Positions 11,600-23,368 of a stretch of DNA of 64,000 nucleotides are shown piece by piece. Positions within the stretch are counted from its first letter, which is position 1. Every line of letters begins with the position of its first letter. Origin of the DNA: Mallotus nudiflorus. Taxonomy: Eukaryota > Streptophyta > Magnoliopsida > Malpighiales > Euphorbiaceae. The notes beneath the pieces are model-generated. The model was given only the letters and a program-made list of their open reading frames with translations. It searched no databases and was not told the origin of the DNA. The stretch covers positions 819,501 to 883,500 of the forward strand of contig CANTUR010000009.1 in the NCBI GenBank assembly GCA_947683625.1. Direction: 5' to 3'. The position numbers were made by a program, and so were the translations under genes.

Positions 11600-12073
11600 A
11601 TAGGTATAGACGGCTTGCATCTCAGATTCTATCTCCTATGTACAGTCTTCTACTGTGTGGTTACTCCAAAGCACTTTTACCATCAGAATCTCCCATGAGC
11701 GAAGTTGACAAACCTGGTGATCCACAATCGCCATTGGGTATTCCTTATAAGATAGATCTTCGCTGAGCTCCACTACTTGAGGCTGAAGTACGTGAGAAGG
11801 ATCAGGAATATACTTCATCAACATAGACACATGGAACACTGGGTGGATTCGAGATAATTCAGGTGGCAACACTAGTCTATAGGCCACTTCCCCAACTCGT
11901 GACCGTATCTCGAAAGGTCCAATGTATCTCGGAGCCAACTTACCCTTCTTACCGAACCTCATAACTCCCTTCATTAGAGATACCTTTAGAAACACCATAT
12001 CTCCAACTAGAAAGGAAACATCCTTCCTTTTGGGATCAGCATAGCTCTTTTGCCTACTGAATGTTGTCCTCAA
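11600..12073 (-). pseudogene. Element C integrase C-terminus and chromodomain
   Basis: The end of pol: a basic segment, then the conserved block around RYIGPFEI and HPVFHVSML of Ty3/Gypsy integrases, then a chromodomain-like tail with VDHQV and VKVLW. The chromodomain is thought to steer integration to modified chromatin. The frame ends with a TAG where the family has a Trp (TGG to TAG); in-frame Glu/Ser-rich residues continue after it to about 11600. Upstream, a TAG in place of a Gln codon separates it from the integrase core. Confidence 0.85.
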
Positions 12074-12900
12074 CCTCTGCTAAATGATAGGAACTTTCTC
12101 AGAAGTAATCTGCACTAACTCTGGACCTATCAACTGTCTCTCACTAATTTCCCAACACAGAGGTGATATGCACTTCCTACCATACAGTGCTTCATACGAA
12201 GCCATCTCAATACTTGCATGATAACTATTGTTATATATGAATCAATCAGTGGCAAATGATTATCCCATTGACCTCTAAAGTCCATCACGCACATTTGGAG
12301 CATATCCTCTAAAGTCTGAATGGTCCTCTCAAACTGACCATCAGTTTGAGGATGGAATGTTATGCTGAAGTCAAGTCTGGTACCCAATGCCTTATGCAAT
12401 TCTTGCCAAAAAACTAATTTAAAAGTGGCTCCTCTGTCAGATATTATGCTCACTGGAACTCTATGAAGATAAACAATTATGCTGATATACAACCGTGCCA
12501 ACCTGTTAGTGGAGTATGTCTTTTTAACTGGTAAAAAGTGAGTTGACTTAGTTAACCTGTCAATGATCATCCAAATAGCATCAAACCCACCTATCGTCCG
12601 AGGCAAACCAGTCACAAAATCCATGGCAATCATATCCCACTTTCACTCTGGGATAGGCATGGGCTATAATAGTCATGAGGGCCTATGATGCTCTAATTTC
12701 ACCTGCTAACATATGAGACACTTGGATACAAATTCTGCAACATCCTTCTTCATTCCATTCCACCAATATGTATCCTTCAAATTATGATACATCTTGGTAG
12801 AACCTGGATGAATACTGTTTGTAAGCAGAAAAATGTGCCTCTTCTAAGATCTCTTTCCTCAAATCATCAACATCTGGCACACACAACTGAGTACCCAAGC
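12074..12900 (-). pseudogene. Element C integrase: zinc-binding region and catalytic core
   Basis: The catalytic core (12130-12633) shows the Asp of MDFVTGLP, the Asp of IISDRGATF and the Glu of DGQFERT, so the DD35E triad is present. The N-terminal zinc-binding region lies at about 12690-12900, where the second Cys of the HHCC finger is followed by TAG where the family has Gln. Frameshifts follow the core at about 12190-12230. The enzyme would insert cDNA into chromosomes, but the gene is broken. Confidence 0.85.
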
Positions 12901-13099
12901 ATAGAACTACCTCACTGTTAATCACATACTCTTTAGATTGACCCTGTTGCACCTCAAACATAATTCTCTATAACTGTGGGTCCCTTCTTTAAGCTGCCTT
13001 AACTCTATCCAAGTACATAAGCCGTACTCTGAATTGAGTTAAAAGGCACTTCTTAGTCACTTTCCACTGCAAACCCTGATCAATTAGCTCATACAACTC

Positions 13100-13855
13100 C
13101 TAAATAATCGGTCTCCTCTCAATACTAATGTGGGCAACACTGCCTACTGATTTTCTACTCAACGCATCAGCTACTACATTCACCTTGCCTGGATGGTAAA
13201 GAATCGAACAATAGTAGTCTTTCAGCAATTCCATCCATCTTCTTTGCCTTAAGTTCAAATCCCTCTGCTTGAAGATATACTTCAAGCTCTTGTGGTCAGG
13301 GTATATCTCACAAGTGACACTGTACAGATAATGCCTCTAAATCTTCAGTGCGAATACAACTACTGCCATCTTTAGATCGTGAGTGGGACAATTCTACTCA
13401 TGCTTCTTCAACTACCTCGAAGCATAAGCAACCACTCTACCATTTTGCATTAACACACATCCCAAACCTACACAGGAAGAGTCACAATACACCATGTATC
13501 CATCATCACTAGAAGGTAATGTCAGTACTAGAGCTGAAGTCAATAAATCCTTAAGCAACTGGAAATGCTCCTCACATTTATCAGTCCACACAAATATAAC
13601 ATTCTTCTGGGTTAGTCTAGTCAAAGGCACAACAATTTTAGAGAAATCCTTCATAAATCTCCTATAATAGCCCGCTAAACCTAGAAAACTTCTCACTTCA
13701 GTAACCATTATAGGTCTTGGCCATTCAGTAATCACCTTTATCTTCTTGGGATCCACCTGAATGCCATCTTTAGACACCACATGGCCTAAGAATGCCACTT
13801 GGTCTAACCAGAACTCACATTTCAAAAACTTTACAGATAGCTGGTGCTCTCTCAA
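13100..13855 (-). pseudogene. Element C RNase H
   Basis: Begins with the RT-connection block (KFLKCEFWLDQVAFLGHVVS, FLGLAGYYRRF), then RNase H with YCDSSCVGLGCVLMQ (first catalytic Asp region) and the C-terminal part at 13100-13285 (MKYIFKQRDLNLRQRRW, DALSRKS). It is split by stops at about 13290-13411. It would degrade the RNA strand during reverse transcription. Confidence 0.85.
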
Positions 13856-14600
13856 AGTCTATAGCACCAACCTTAGATTCATCGCATACTCTACCTTATT
13901 CTTGGAATAGACCAGAATATCATTAATAAACACAATAAAAAATCGGTCCAAGTATGGCCTAAACACCCTGTTCATCAAGTCCATAAAGGCTGTTGGGGCA
14001 TTAGTTAACCCAAAGGACATCACTAAGAACTCATAGTGGCCATATCTAGTCCGAAATGCTAATTTGGGTACATCCTCACTTCTAATCCTCAACTGATGAT
14101 ACCCAGATCTTAAGTCAATCTTAAAGAAATGTTGAGCTCCTTATAACTGATCGAACATATCATCAATCCTGGGGAGTGGATACTTATTCTTGATGGTAAC
14201 CTTATTCAGATGTCTGTAGTCAATACAGAGTCAAAGACTACCATCCTTCTTCCTTATAAAGAGAACTGGAGCACCCCAAGGAGATGTACTAGGCCAAATA
14301 AACCCCTTATCTAACAATTCCTGCAATTGCTCTTTTAACTCCTTCAGCTCTGTAAGTGCCATCCTATAAGGTGGCATAGAGATAGGATATGTACCTGGCA
14401 CAACATTAATATAGAATTCTATCTCTCTATCCGGCGACAATCCAGGTAACTCCTCTGGAAAAACATCTGAGAATTCACGTACCACTAGTACCCTTTCCAC
14501 TAATCCTATTTCTACTTGAACATCTCTAACTATAGTTAGATAGCCCTGACATCCCCTACTAAGCATCTTCCTAGCTGTAATGGAAAAAATAAGTATACGA
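13856..14600 (-). pseudogene. Element C reverse transcriptase
   Basis: The N-terminal part (14231-14480) has the family blocks around PPYRMAL, LLDKGFI and APVLFIRKKDGS. The core (13859-14092) has RTRYGHYEFLVMSFGLTNAP and the active-site box as FIND, in which the first Asp of the usual x-x-Asp-Asp pair is Asn (GAT to AAT). A further break lies at 14093-14230. Catalysis would fail even without the stops. Confidence 0.88.
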
Positions 14601-14990
14601 GACATGGAACTCTTAGTACCTTTGAATCTGAATTCCTCATCACCAGGAATTCTGAAAATTACTTCCTTTGCTCGATAATCCACAGAAGCATAATACTGGG
14701 ACAACCAATCCATACCTAGAATCACATCAAACTTGATCACATCCAAAAGGAAAAGATGGAAAGAAAATATCTATCTCCAACTCATCATTAAGCGGAGTCA
14801 AAATAGATAAAGGAAAACTCATCTTGGAAGGAAGACAAGCCACTTTCAAAGCAAAAAAAAGGAGATATAAATGAACATGTAGCACTCAGATCAAATAAGA
14901 CTCTAGCCTCAGAGCAACATATTGGAATAATACATGCTACCACAATATTGGATGCCTGCGCATCCTGAGGAGTCAAAGTGAAGACCCTAG
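14600..14990 (-). pseudogene. Element C aspartic protease
   Basis: The family's active-site Asp-Ser/Thr-Gly-Ala appears as FDLSATCSF, so the Gly is lost. It is followed about 80 residues later by VILGMDWLSQY (14680-14740), the C-terminal landmark of retropepsins in this clade. A frameshift near 14750-14790 separates the two. It would process Gag-Pol. Confidence 0.8.
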
Positions 14991-15099
14991 CCTGACCACG
15001 TCCTGGCTGTTGTGAGGTGAATGGCTAAGTCTGTCCTCTGCCTAGGCCCTGCTGACTCTGCATCGATCGCTGTTGAGGGTCCATGGGTGCTTGATACTA

Positions 15100-16342
15100 C
15101 TGAGGCACCTGTTGCAATGGCTAAACAATAGAAGGTGAAGATCCCTGAGCAAAAGATGTCTGGAATCCATAGTTCAGACAAGCTTTAGCGAAATGTCCAA
15201 ACTGACCACATCTAAAACATGCTCCTGGCATCAAGTGACAATGACCTTGATGCACTCGTCCATAAATGGCACACGCACTAGCTCTAGACCCAGAAATGCC
15301 ATGCCCAGAGCTCTGCCCACTACTGCTGCTGGCGCTACCACGAAATCTAGCAACCCTACTACTCCTGCAGTCCTAAGTAAGGTAGTGCCTACCAGTCCGA
15401 TGTGCCCTAAACTGTCTTCTCTACTGAGAAGGGCCTGCTGACTAAGAACTCAACCTACCTATCTGAAATACTGGTTTATGTACCCTCTGGACAGGTATAA
15501 TAATGCCACTATCATATGGGTCAAGTATGGTGCTGTGCCGGATGTGTCTATGCTCCAGTTGTCTCGCCTCCTCTACAACACTCTCCAAACTACGACCCTC
15601 TGGTCGAATACCGATATAGGTTGGGCCTAATCCAATCACATACAGCTCAACTGCTCTGGCGACATCCTATCTCATGTCCTCAGCATGTCTCATCAGTCTG
15701 TAGAACTCCTGAGTATAGTCCTCCACTGATTGATCTCTCCTATCAATATTAAGCAGATGCCATATGTAATTCTCTCGTATAGACAAAGGACAGAAGAATC
15801 TCATAAACTGCTCCTTAAATCCCAACCATGTCATCGTCGTCATGAAAGGCTGAATGGGCTGCATAAACCAATCCTGAGCTGCTGCTAAGATTATAGCTCT
15901 ACAATCATAATCCTCTAGTAGTCAGAATACCCAGATCCGGTCCTAGACTCGATGGTATTAATGAAATCTAATGCGTCCATAGTACCATCAAAGTGAACTC
16001 CCCCACTCTAGAGTATAACAAGGTGGCATCAGCATCTGACATCTCTTGAGTCTATCGCTGAAGCATCTGTTGCACAATGGGCATCGCCTGATTAAGAGCT
16101 GCCAAGCCCTGGTTAATACCTACCATACCAACTACAAAAGCTGCAGGATCCTCTGCTGGAATCTGAGGCTCTACCAAAGGCTAATCCTACCTTTGAGTTG
16201 CTGCCACTCTAGCTCTACCCCTACCTCTACCTCTGCACCTACCTCTAGGTCGACGGGCATGAGGGAGAATATCTTCCTGAAATGACTACTCCCTATCATC
16301 AGGTTTTGCATCTACAATAGGGGCATTCCGAGCATGCCTCAT
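15100..16342 (-). pseudogene. Element C gag with CCHC zinc knuckle
   Basis: Likely start ATG at 16342-16340 (MRHARNAPIV), with a TAG at codon 19, followed by an Arg/Gly-rich stretch (about 16190-16260). The capsid-like core is at 15667-15864 (TWLGFKEQFMRFF, SVEDYTQEFYRL) and continues at 15442-15639. The zinc knuckle is at 15178-15219: Cys-x2-Cys-x4-His-x4-Cys (CFRCGQFGHFAKAC). A Ser/Ala/Gln-rich linker leads to the protease. Several frames are needed to read it. Confidence 0.85.
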
Positions 16343-16507
16343 TCTGAAAAGACAAGAAAACCAAGATTCAAAACAAGATAGGAACATAGACTCAGATGCT
16401 AAAACCAAAAGACACGAGATCAACAAATGACGTTTAGCAACCTAAGCACTGCAGTAATATGAGAAAAAGATAGACATCGACAGTCAAAAGCATGAAAAAT
16501 GAGCCAA

Positions 16508-16520
16508 GGCTCTAATACCA
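16508..16520 (-). other. Element C primer binding site (tRNA-iMet)
   Basis: The minus strand reads TGGTATTAGAGCC, 12/13 to the complement of the plant initiator tRNA-Met 3' end, 4 bases inside the 5' LTR. Confidence 0.9.
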
Positions 16521-16524
16521 ACTT

Positions 16525-19500
16525 TGTCATGACCTGAACCTAGGGGCATATGACCGGCACTAAAGAATGGAAAACATAAAGCTACTAAAACCTGTTGTAA
16601 GCCTTAAAAAAATGCAGAATGTTTAAAATTTGAAACCTTTCAATAAATAATTAAATCACAATGCACATTATCAAATTGATTTTTCTCAATATAATTTAAA
16701 CCATAATATCAGTGCATAAAATAAATGAACATCAATTATACAAACAATATCTTAGTACATAATATTCAACTTAAAATATCCAGTTATACAGTTCTCTACT
16801 GTGCTACACAAAAGTAAATACAACACAACTAAGTAGACCTACGTAGAATAGTCAGTGATGAAGCTACACGGCGAAGAGAAGTAGGCCAAATAGAAAAATC
16901 CCAAACTCATGAAAAAAATTAAGGGGAGTCAGACCTCACTGAGTAAGTTAATAAAGAAATGAATGCAGTTTGAAAATCTCATTAAAATAAATTGTATGGA
17001 AATATAATATAATATAATTTTATTCAAACCATTTAATATACATATAATAAATCCATTTTTAAAAAGGAAGAAATAAATATTCAAATGCCTTTTTAAAATG
17101 TTTCAGTATAAAAATTTGGTAAAACCCGATTTATAAATTTTTAACAATCATACGACCCACTTATATCCAAGACTGTCGGATCCCGAGAGCAAAGCATCAC
17201 CAGGATACACAACTGTAATCACATCACTTAATCCAATATCACTGGCGGTGTCCAAGAGTAAAGCATCACCAGACCATCGGCCCGAGTGATTTAATAAATA
17301 ATAATCCAAATTATATTGATGTTGTCCGAGAACAAAGCATCAACAGACCATCGGCCCCAGCAATATAATAAATAATAATCACATTTTACCGATGCACACA
17401 CGGTCCTGATGAAACCCATTAGGTAGCTTGTTCTACCATAATTTATTTGAAATAATTGTAAATAAATAAAATAAGAAAAATTATAATAAATAACAATAAA
17501 ATAATTAAACTGTAAATTAAATCATGCAATATCAAATGAGGAAATGTCGACTAGAATCTCATAAAATTAAATTCATAAGAGTTTAATATAATTTAAATTA
17601 ATAGACCCGACACCTAAATCAAATATTAACTTACAGGATAAAGGCGCTCCTCTAGCACGTCTTGTCTGACCTCGACTAGTAGACGTGACTGGAGGGGCGG
17701 GTAAAAGACAGAAAAGGAAAATGACAATTAGAAAATAGAAACCTAGCTTCTAGAGTTTCTAAGGAAGACTTGATTCGAATTCAGAATAAAAAATTTTAGG
17801 ATTGACCCGGTGTCATGTTTTACGAGAAATCTATCAAAAATTCGGTAGAGTTTTCTTTGTAAAACAGACATCTCTTTGCCGAAGTAGAGTCACCCCTACA
17901 AGTAAACACACTTCAAAATTTCATAGTGGCACAACACCTCAGGTTGGGACCCCAAACTACACAATTCCCAACCAAGGTTCACAAAAATACAAATAAGCAA
18001 ATACTAAATATCAATATAGTAAATCATCAAAAGCTATCAAAATTAATAATAAATCATAATATAATTTATTAAATTTTTAAAACACTCTATAAAATTATTT
18101 TCCACCATAATTTAATAAAATTTCAATTAATAATATAATATTAATAAAAACTCAACTTTCCAAATATTCAACATAATATAGTTAAATTCGAACTATAATT
18201 GCCCATAGTTTAAATATACTATAATATTAATTAAAAACTCATTTAAACCACAAAACAATAAATAATTAAATTTTGAATAAATTTTCAAAAATAGTTAGTA
18301 TGAACTAACTAAAAATAATAAATACTTTATAAAAATTATTTTAATACCACATCTCATCTCAAAATTAACTAAAACATAATATTTAATTATAATGTCAACA
18401 AAAACATACCATTTACCTATTATTTCAAAATTCACATAACAATAATAATTTCTAAAAAAATTAAATAAGTTATCAAAAATTATTTTATCACTACTAGAAT
18501 TGCTAACATAATATACTAACACTAATTAACTCAAATATTCAACCAAAAAAAAAATAATTAATCACATTAACAAATATACATAAAACTTAAAATACCTAAA
18601 TAAATATACAAAAATTCCATAAAAATCAATTTAATTAATTTAAATCAATTTTGATATACTCTTAACCAAAATTAATCCCAAATAATTTGGATCCACTAAT
18701 ATAAGTATAGATCAACCCAAAAATTTACTACATAATTAAAATAAAATTCTGGGTAATTAGTAAATATAATAAAAATCAAGAAAAATATTAAATTAACACA
18801 AAATCAACTAAATTAACTAACAACTAAAAATCATCCTGAAAACTAACTAAGATCAACCTAACAATTAATTGAAATCAACTAGAAATTAACTATAACAATT
18901 CTAACTAACTAACCTAAAACTTACTTACAACAGAAATTCAAATGTAGAGAAGAGCTGCTGAAGGAACCAAAGCTGCTGATCTACTGCTGCCTCACGCTGC
19001 CATACCTGTTGTTGCTTCCGTTGTTGTTGCTTCTTGCTGTCTTTGCATGTTGCTGCTGATGTCTTCTCATACAAGGAAGGAGGAAGGGCAGGGTGATGGC
19101 TTCGGCTCAGACAACAAGAAGGAGAAGAAGCAGTTGATGGGAAGAAAGGATGGTCTGATGCACGCAAAAAAGGAGAGAGTGACAGAGGAAGAAGAGAAAA
19201 AAATAGTAAGGAAGGGAAAAAAATTTTGTTGACCTGTTTATGAGGTTTTTGACCAACTGTTTTTTAGTTTATATATATAATAGTAATAATACTAGCACTA
19301 GTTAAAATAATACTATAAATAATAATAATAAACAATAATAATTCCATGAATAAAATATTAGGATAATTAAAGTAATAAAGTATGTGCATAAATTAAAATG
19401 ATGTAAAAATAATAATATCATTAGTTCTTGAATAAAATTTTAAATTTAGTACTTAAATATTATAATTTTAATCTCACAATTATAACAATATAAAATAAAG

Positions 19501-19572
19501 ATAATTAATATTGTTGAAGCCTCAATATTTACATATAAAAAAATATAATTTAAAAATATTCGGGTTATTACA
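16525..19572 (-). repeat. Element C 5' LTR (right copy)
   Basis: On the + strand it begins TGTCATGACCTGAACC and ends CGGGTTATTACA, then TAAAT. It is closely similar to 8389-11523. The GC-richer part around 18930-19230, rich in CTGCTG and GAAGG words, is probably the transcribed R/U5 leader; short open frames there are chance. Confidence 0.92.
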
Positions 19573-20516
19573 TAAATAATAATGAAACCATTGTGGTAGG
19601 GAAGAAGATATGAACTAGAGATGGGAAGCTGTATTGGAATATTATGAAATATGATAGTATAATAGTAGAGAGCTGTGATAGGGAAGGAGACAAACAGTGA
19701 AGAAAAAAAAAGACTACTATAGAAGAAGGCTAGAAGAGTTTCCAACAAGAGCTAGAGAGCAAGGGGTTTTTCTTTCTCTCTTATTTATTTCTCTAAGTTC
19801 TTAATGTATTTTATTTTTAGATTTGAAAACATGATGAATATTATGTTTAGTTAATTTTATTTATGTTGGGGATTGTTAAACTTATTTTAATTTAGCTTAG
19901 TTTATATATATTGGTTTTTCTTTTAATTTGCATTAAGCATTCATTAAGCTTAATTGTTTATGATTTGATCATTCATAATTGATTTTTAATTAAGCTTAAT
20001 TATTGAGAAATATTAATCTTAATAGAAATATGAATGCTTGATTAATTGACTTAAGTTTGGAGATAGATTAAATTATTTTAATTTCAATTAGTTGTGCTTT
20101 ATGATTTATTTACTAAATTTAATTAGGTTTTAATTTAATGAGAAATAGTTTAAACCTTTTCAATTGATATAAATAAATTAAGTAATTTTTACTTAAGAAA
20201 GATTAATTACTACCTTTGAACCACCAAGAATTGCAATAGAAAGAAGACTAATTTCTTGTAATCGGCTTAATTAAAATATAATGATACAATCCCTAACGTT
20301 ATTCTATCATTTGCTTGTTAAAATTTAAAGTAATAGATTTTATTGTTTAGTTTCATTTTTTCTATTAAAATTTAGCAATTATAATTCACTTGATATTTGA
20401 TTCTTAAACAAGTTAAAAATTGAATTAATAGTCAGATAGACATTTAATCCTCGTGAGATCGACTTGTAGTTATTCTATATTACTTGACAAACTTATATGC
20501 CTGCAAGAACCAATCA
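19573..20516 (+). repeat. Element A 5' LTR, segment 3
   Basis: Matches 51395-52178 and 55155-55329 (for example GAGCAAGGGGTTTTTCTTTC near 19760 and 51580). It ends AACCAATCA at 20516, followed by the PBS. Confidence 0.9.
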
Positions 20517-20521
20517 AATTT

Positions 20522-20539
20522 TTAGCACCTTTGCCGGGG
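20522..20539 (+). other. Element A primer binding site (tRNA-Asp type)
   Basis: TTAGCACCTTTGCCGGGG, 5 bases after the LTR, matches 15 of 18 bases of the tRNA-Asp 3' complement typical of Athila. Confidence 0.8.
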
Positions 20540-20716
20540 TTGAATAAGTTTAACAATATAATTGGTTCTATTTTACTTTATTTAAGTTATTTTTTGTTTT
20601 AAATTTGGATATTCATTTTATTTTTTTATTATTATTACATGAATTATTATGGTGTATGCTTAACACTCGAAGAGCAAGGATAGAATATAAGGTATTCTGA
20701 AGAGAAATCAAACACC

Positions 20717-22400
20717 ATGGCAGAACAACAAGAACAAGAAATAACACTCTTAGATTTTACCATGCCAGGTCTAAATGGTACATGACAAAGTATTGCAAGG
20801 CCAACAATCAATGCCAACAATTTTGAGATTAAACTGGCCTTACTTCAAATGATCTAGTTAAGTGTTCAATTTTATGGCTTGGCAAATGAAAACCCTAATG
20901 CTCACATCACTATTTTTTTAGAAATCTATGATACTTTGAAGTACAATGGGGTATCAAATGATGTAATTCGCTTAAGGCTCTTTCCATTCACATTAAAGGA
21001 TAGAGCTAAAGCATGGTTGAACTCACAGCCACCTATTTCAGTCACTATATGGGATCTATTGGAAAAAGCTTTTTTGGCAAAATATTTTCCACCTTTAAAA
21101 ACAATAAAGATTATTAAGGATATCACCACCTTTCAACAATTTGACATGGAATCCTTGAGTGATGTGTGGTAAAGATTCAAAGAGTTGCTGAGGAGCTGTC
21201 CTTGTCATGGTTTGCCAAAGGATATGCTAGTCAAAACTTTTTATAATGGTGTTACCCGATCCACTAGAGACACCATTGATGCAGCAACTGGAGATTCTTT
21301 AATGTGAAAAATAGTTGAGGCTGCATTTTAACTACTGGAATATATGGCAAATAGTAACTGTCTTTGGCCATTAGAGTGTTAAAACCTACCAAAGCAAAGG
21401 CAGAATAAGGTAGATGCAGTGACTTCTCTTTAAACTCAAATAGCAACACTTTCAAAGCAATTATAGGATCTCAACCATAGAAATGCAGTGGGTGCAACAA
21501 CTTCACAACTGTTATATGAAAATTGCAATATGGTAGGGCACTCAACAAGAGAATATGGATGTGGTAACAATAGTGTATATAGAGATGCAAGCTTAGAGCA
21601 AGTCAACTTTATTGGGAATTAATTTCAAGGAAAATAGGGTAACAATCCATTCTCGAATACTTACAATCTAAGATGGAGGAATCACCTAAATTTTTCTTAG
21701 AATAATAACAATAATTTAGTTCCCCAAGCCTTTTAAAACAACATAACAAGGCAAGCACCTCTGGGTTTTTAACAACCTAATCAAGATGATATGGCCTAAA
21801 TGGAAAATAAATTAGATAAATTTTTAGAGGCTTTATCCAACAAAATGAGCCATCAAGATGAAAATTAGAAGCGGATGGAGTCAAAATTTGATCATATTAC
21901 TAAAAACTATTCATATTCAATTCATAATATTGAGGTATAGTTAGGTCAGCTTGCTAATGCAGTAGCACAAAAAATCAAGGGAATCTTCCAAGCAATACAG
22001 AAATAAATCCAAGGGAGCAACTAAAAGCAATTACACTTAGAAGTGGCAAAGAGATAAGATCAAGAGATGAGCTCAAGAAAGAAGTTATGGAGACTCAAGA
22101 AAAGAAAATTTAGAATGGTGATAATGACTTTAAAGAAGGAAAAGGAGCAGTAAGTAAATGATAATGATGGGAAAGAGCAGCCACCTGTATCTAATTCATA
22201 GAAATATGAGACAAGAATGCCATTTCCACAGGGATTGAAGAAACCCAATGATCAAAAGAGAATTACTAAGTTTTTAAATACTTTTAAAAAACTTAAAACT
22301 TAACATTCCTTTTGTTGAAGCTCTTGTAAAAATTCCAATATATGTTAAGTATTTGAAGGATGTTATCACCAATAAGAGAAGATAGAATGATAACCAGACT
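20717..22400 (+). pseudogene. Element A gag
   Basis: Starts at ATG 20717 (MAEQQEQEI) in the same frame as the clear gag block at 20879-21172 (ANENPNAHITIFLEI, YNGVSNDVIRLRLFPF, AKAWLNSQPP), with TGA and TAG stops between. After a stop at 21170 the similarity continues (FKELLRSCP-like, then TFYNGV). A decayed zinc-knuckle-like block lies at about 21505-21560 (Cys, His and a final Cys visible). A Lys/Glu-rich, poorly conserved stretch fills 21700-22300. This would be the capsid/nucleocapsid precursor. Confidence 0.85.
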
Positions 22401-23138
22401 GTGGAATTAACAGAAAATTATAGTTTTATCATCACTCGTAAATTACCGACTAAATTAAAAGACCTAGGGAGCTTTACTCTTCCTTGTGTAGTTGGTGCTA
22501 AAGAATATCCTAGATGTTTATATGATTTGGGTGCAAGTATTAACCTTATGCCATTTTCTCTTTTCAGAAAATTACAACTTGGTGAGTTAACCCCTACCAA
22601 CATGACTTTGCAACTTGTAAATCATTCTACAAAGAAACCATATGGGATCATTAAGGATGTTTTGGTTAAAGTAGACAAATTTATTTTTCCTATGGATTTT
22701 ATAGTCTTAGATTTTGAAGAGGATAATAAGTGTCCTTTAATTCTTAGGAGGCCATTTTCAAATACTAGGAGAGCCATTATAGATTTTTATGATGGGAAAA
22801 TCACTCTTAGGGTTGGTGATGAGAGTGTGGAGTTTATGATGCCTCAATTAATGAAGTACTTTAAAAAGGAATTTTTCATGAGAGTAGAAGTTGTAGATGA
22901 GGGTGTGAGGGAGGTGAATTTGAATAAACAAATTTTTAATAAAAGCTTAAAGTGTGAACTAAATAGTAAACCCTCACAAGAATCCATTTTTGTTAAGCCT
23001 GAAATGTTAGTTCATAGTGACAACCCCACTCCTCCATCTATTGTAAAAATCACCCAAGCTATAGCTTTAATTGTTACCTACCTATTTGAGATACACCTTT
23101 TTAGGGGAGGGAAACACTTTGACCATTACCATTTCTAA
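22401..23138 (+). pseudogene. Element A aspartic protease (longest open stretch of A)
   Basis: A 245-codon open frame. Residues 41-51 carry the active-site block YDLGASINLMP, typical of Athila proteases, and residues about 95-115 carry the FIVLDFEED, CPLILRRPF blocks. The last 60 residues are linker toward RT. The start codon is only the first ATG of the frame; the true polyprotein runs on from gag. The preceding region is broken, so the open length reflects chance survival. Confidence 0.85.
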
Positions 23139-23368
23139 TAAGTTTTCTATTGAATAGGTGAAAATGATATGTGAAATTATGAGAAATAGGGAGAAGTCCA
23201 TTGGGTGGTAGATTTCTTATATAAAAGTGATTAGAGCTATCACAGAGAGACAAAGGTGCTTAAATCCAAACATAAAGTAAGTGGTCAAGAAGGAGATTGT
23301 AAAGTTATTGGATGTGGGCATTATTTACCCAATTTTTGATAGTGAGTGGGTAAGCCTAGTGTAGTGTG
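23139..23368 (+). pseudogene. Element A RT, N-terminal piece
   Basis: In several frames this reads QRCLNPN, VVKKEIVKLLDVGIIYP and SEWVSLV, the beginning of a Ty3/Gypsy RT, ending at the insertion point of D (23368). One stop lies just before the junction. Confidence 0.75.

Larger units (their letters stand above)
8389..19572 (-). mobile_element. Element C: full-length chromovirus-type Ty3/Gypsy element (Tekay/Del-like)
   Basis: An 11.18-kb element with LTRs of 3135 and 3048 bases and a perfect duplication TAAAT at 8384-8388 and 19573-19577. The empty site is a single TAAAT at 51395-51399. On the minus strand the order is 5' LTR (right), tRNA-iMet PBS, gag with CCHC knuckle, protease, RT, RNase H, integrase, chromodomain, PPT, 3' LTR (left). 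Long LTRs, the iMet PBS and the chromodomain support the Tekay/Del clade. All ORFs are interrupted, so it is inactive. Confidence 0.93.

Noticed and set aside
18925..19232. Gln/Ser-rich and Lys/Glu-rich frames on opposite strands
   Set aside because: They lie in the LTR of C; the matching place in the other LTR is interrupted differently.
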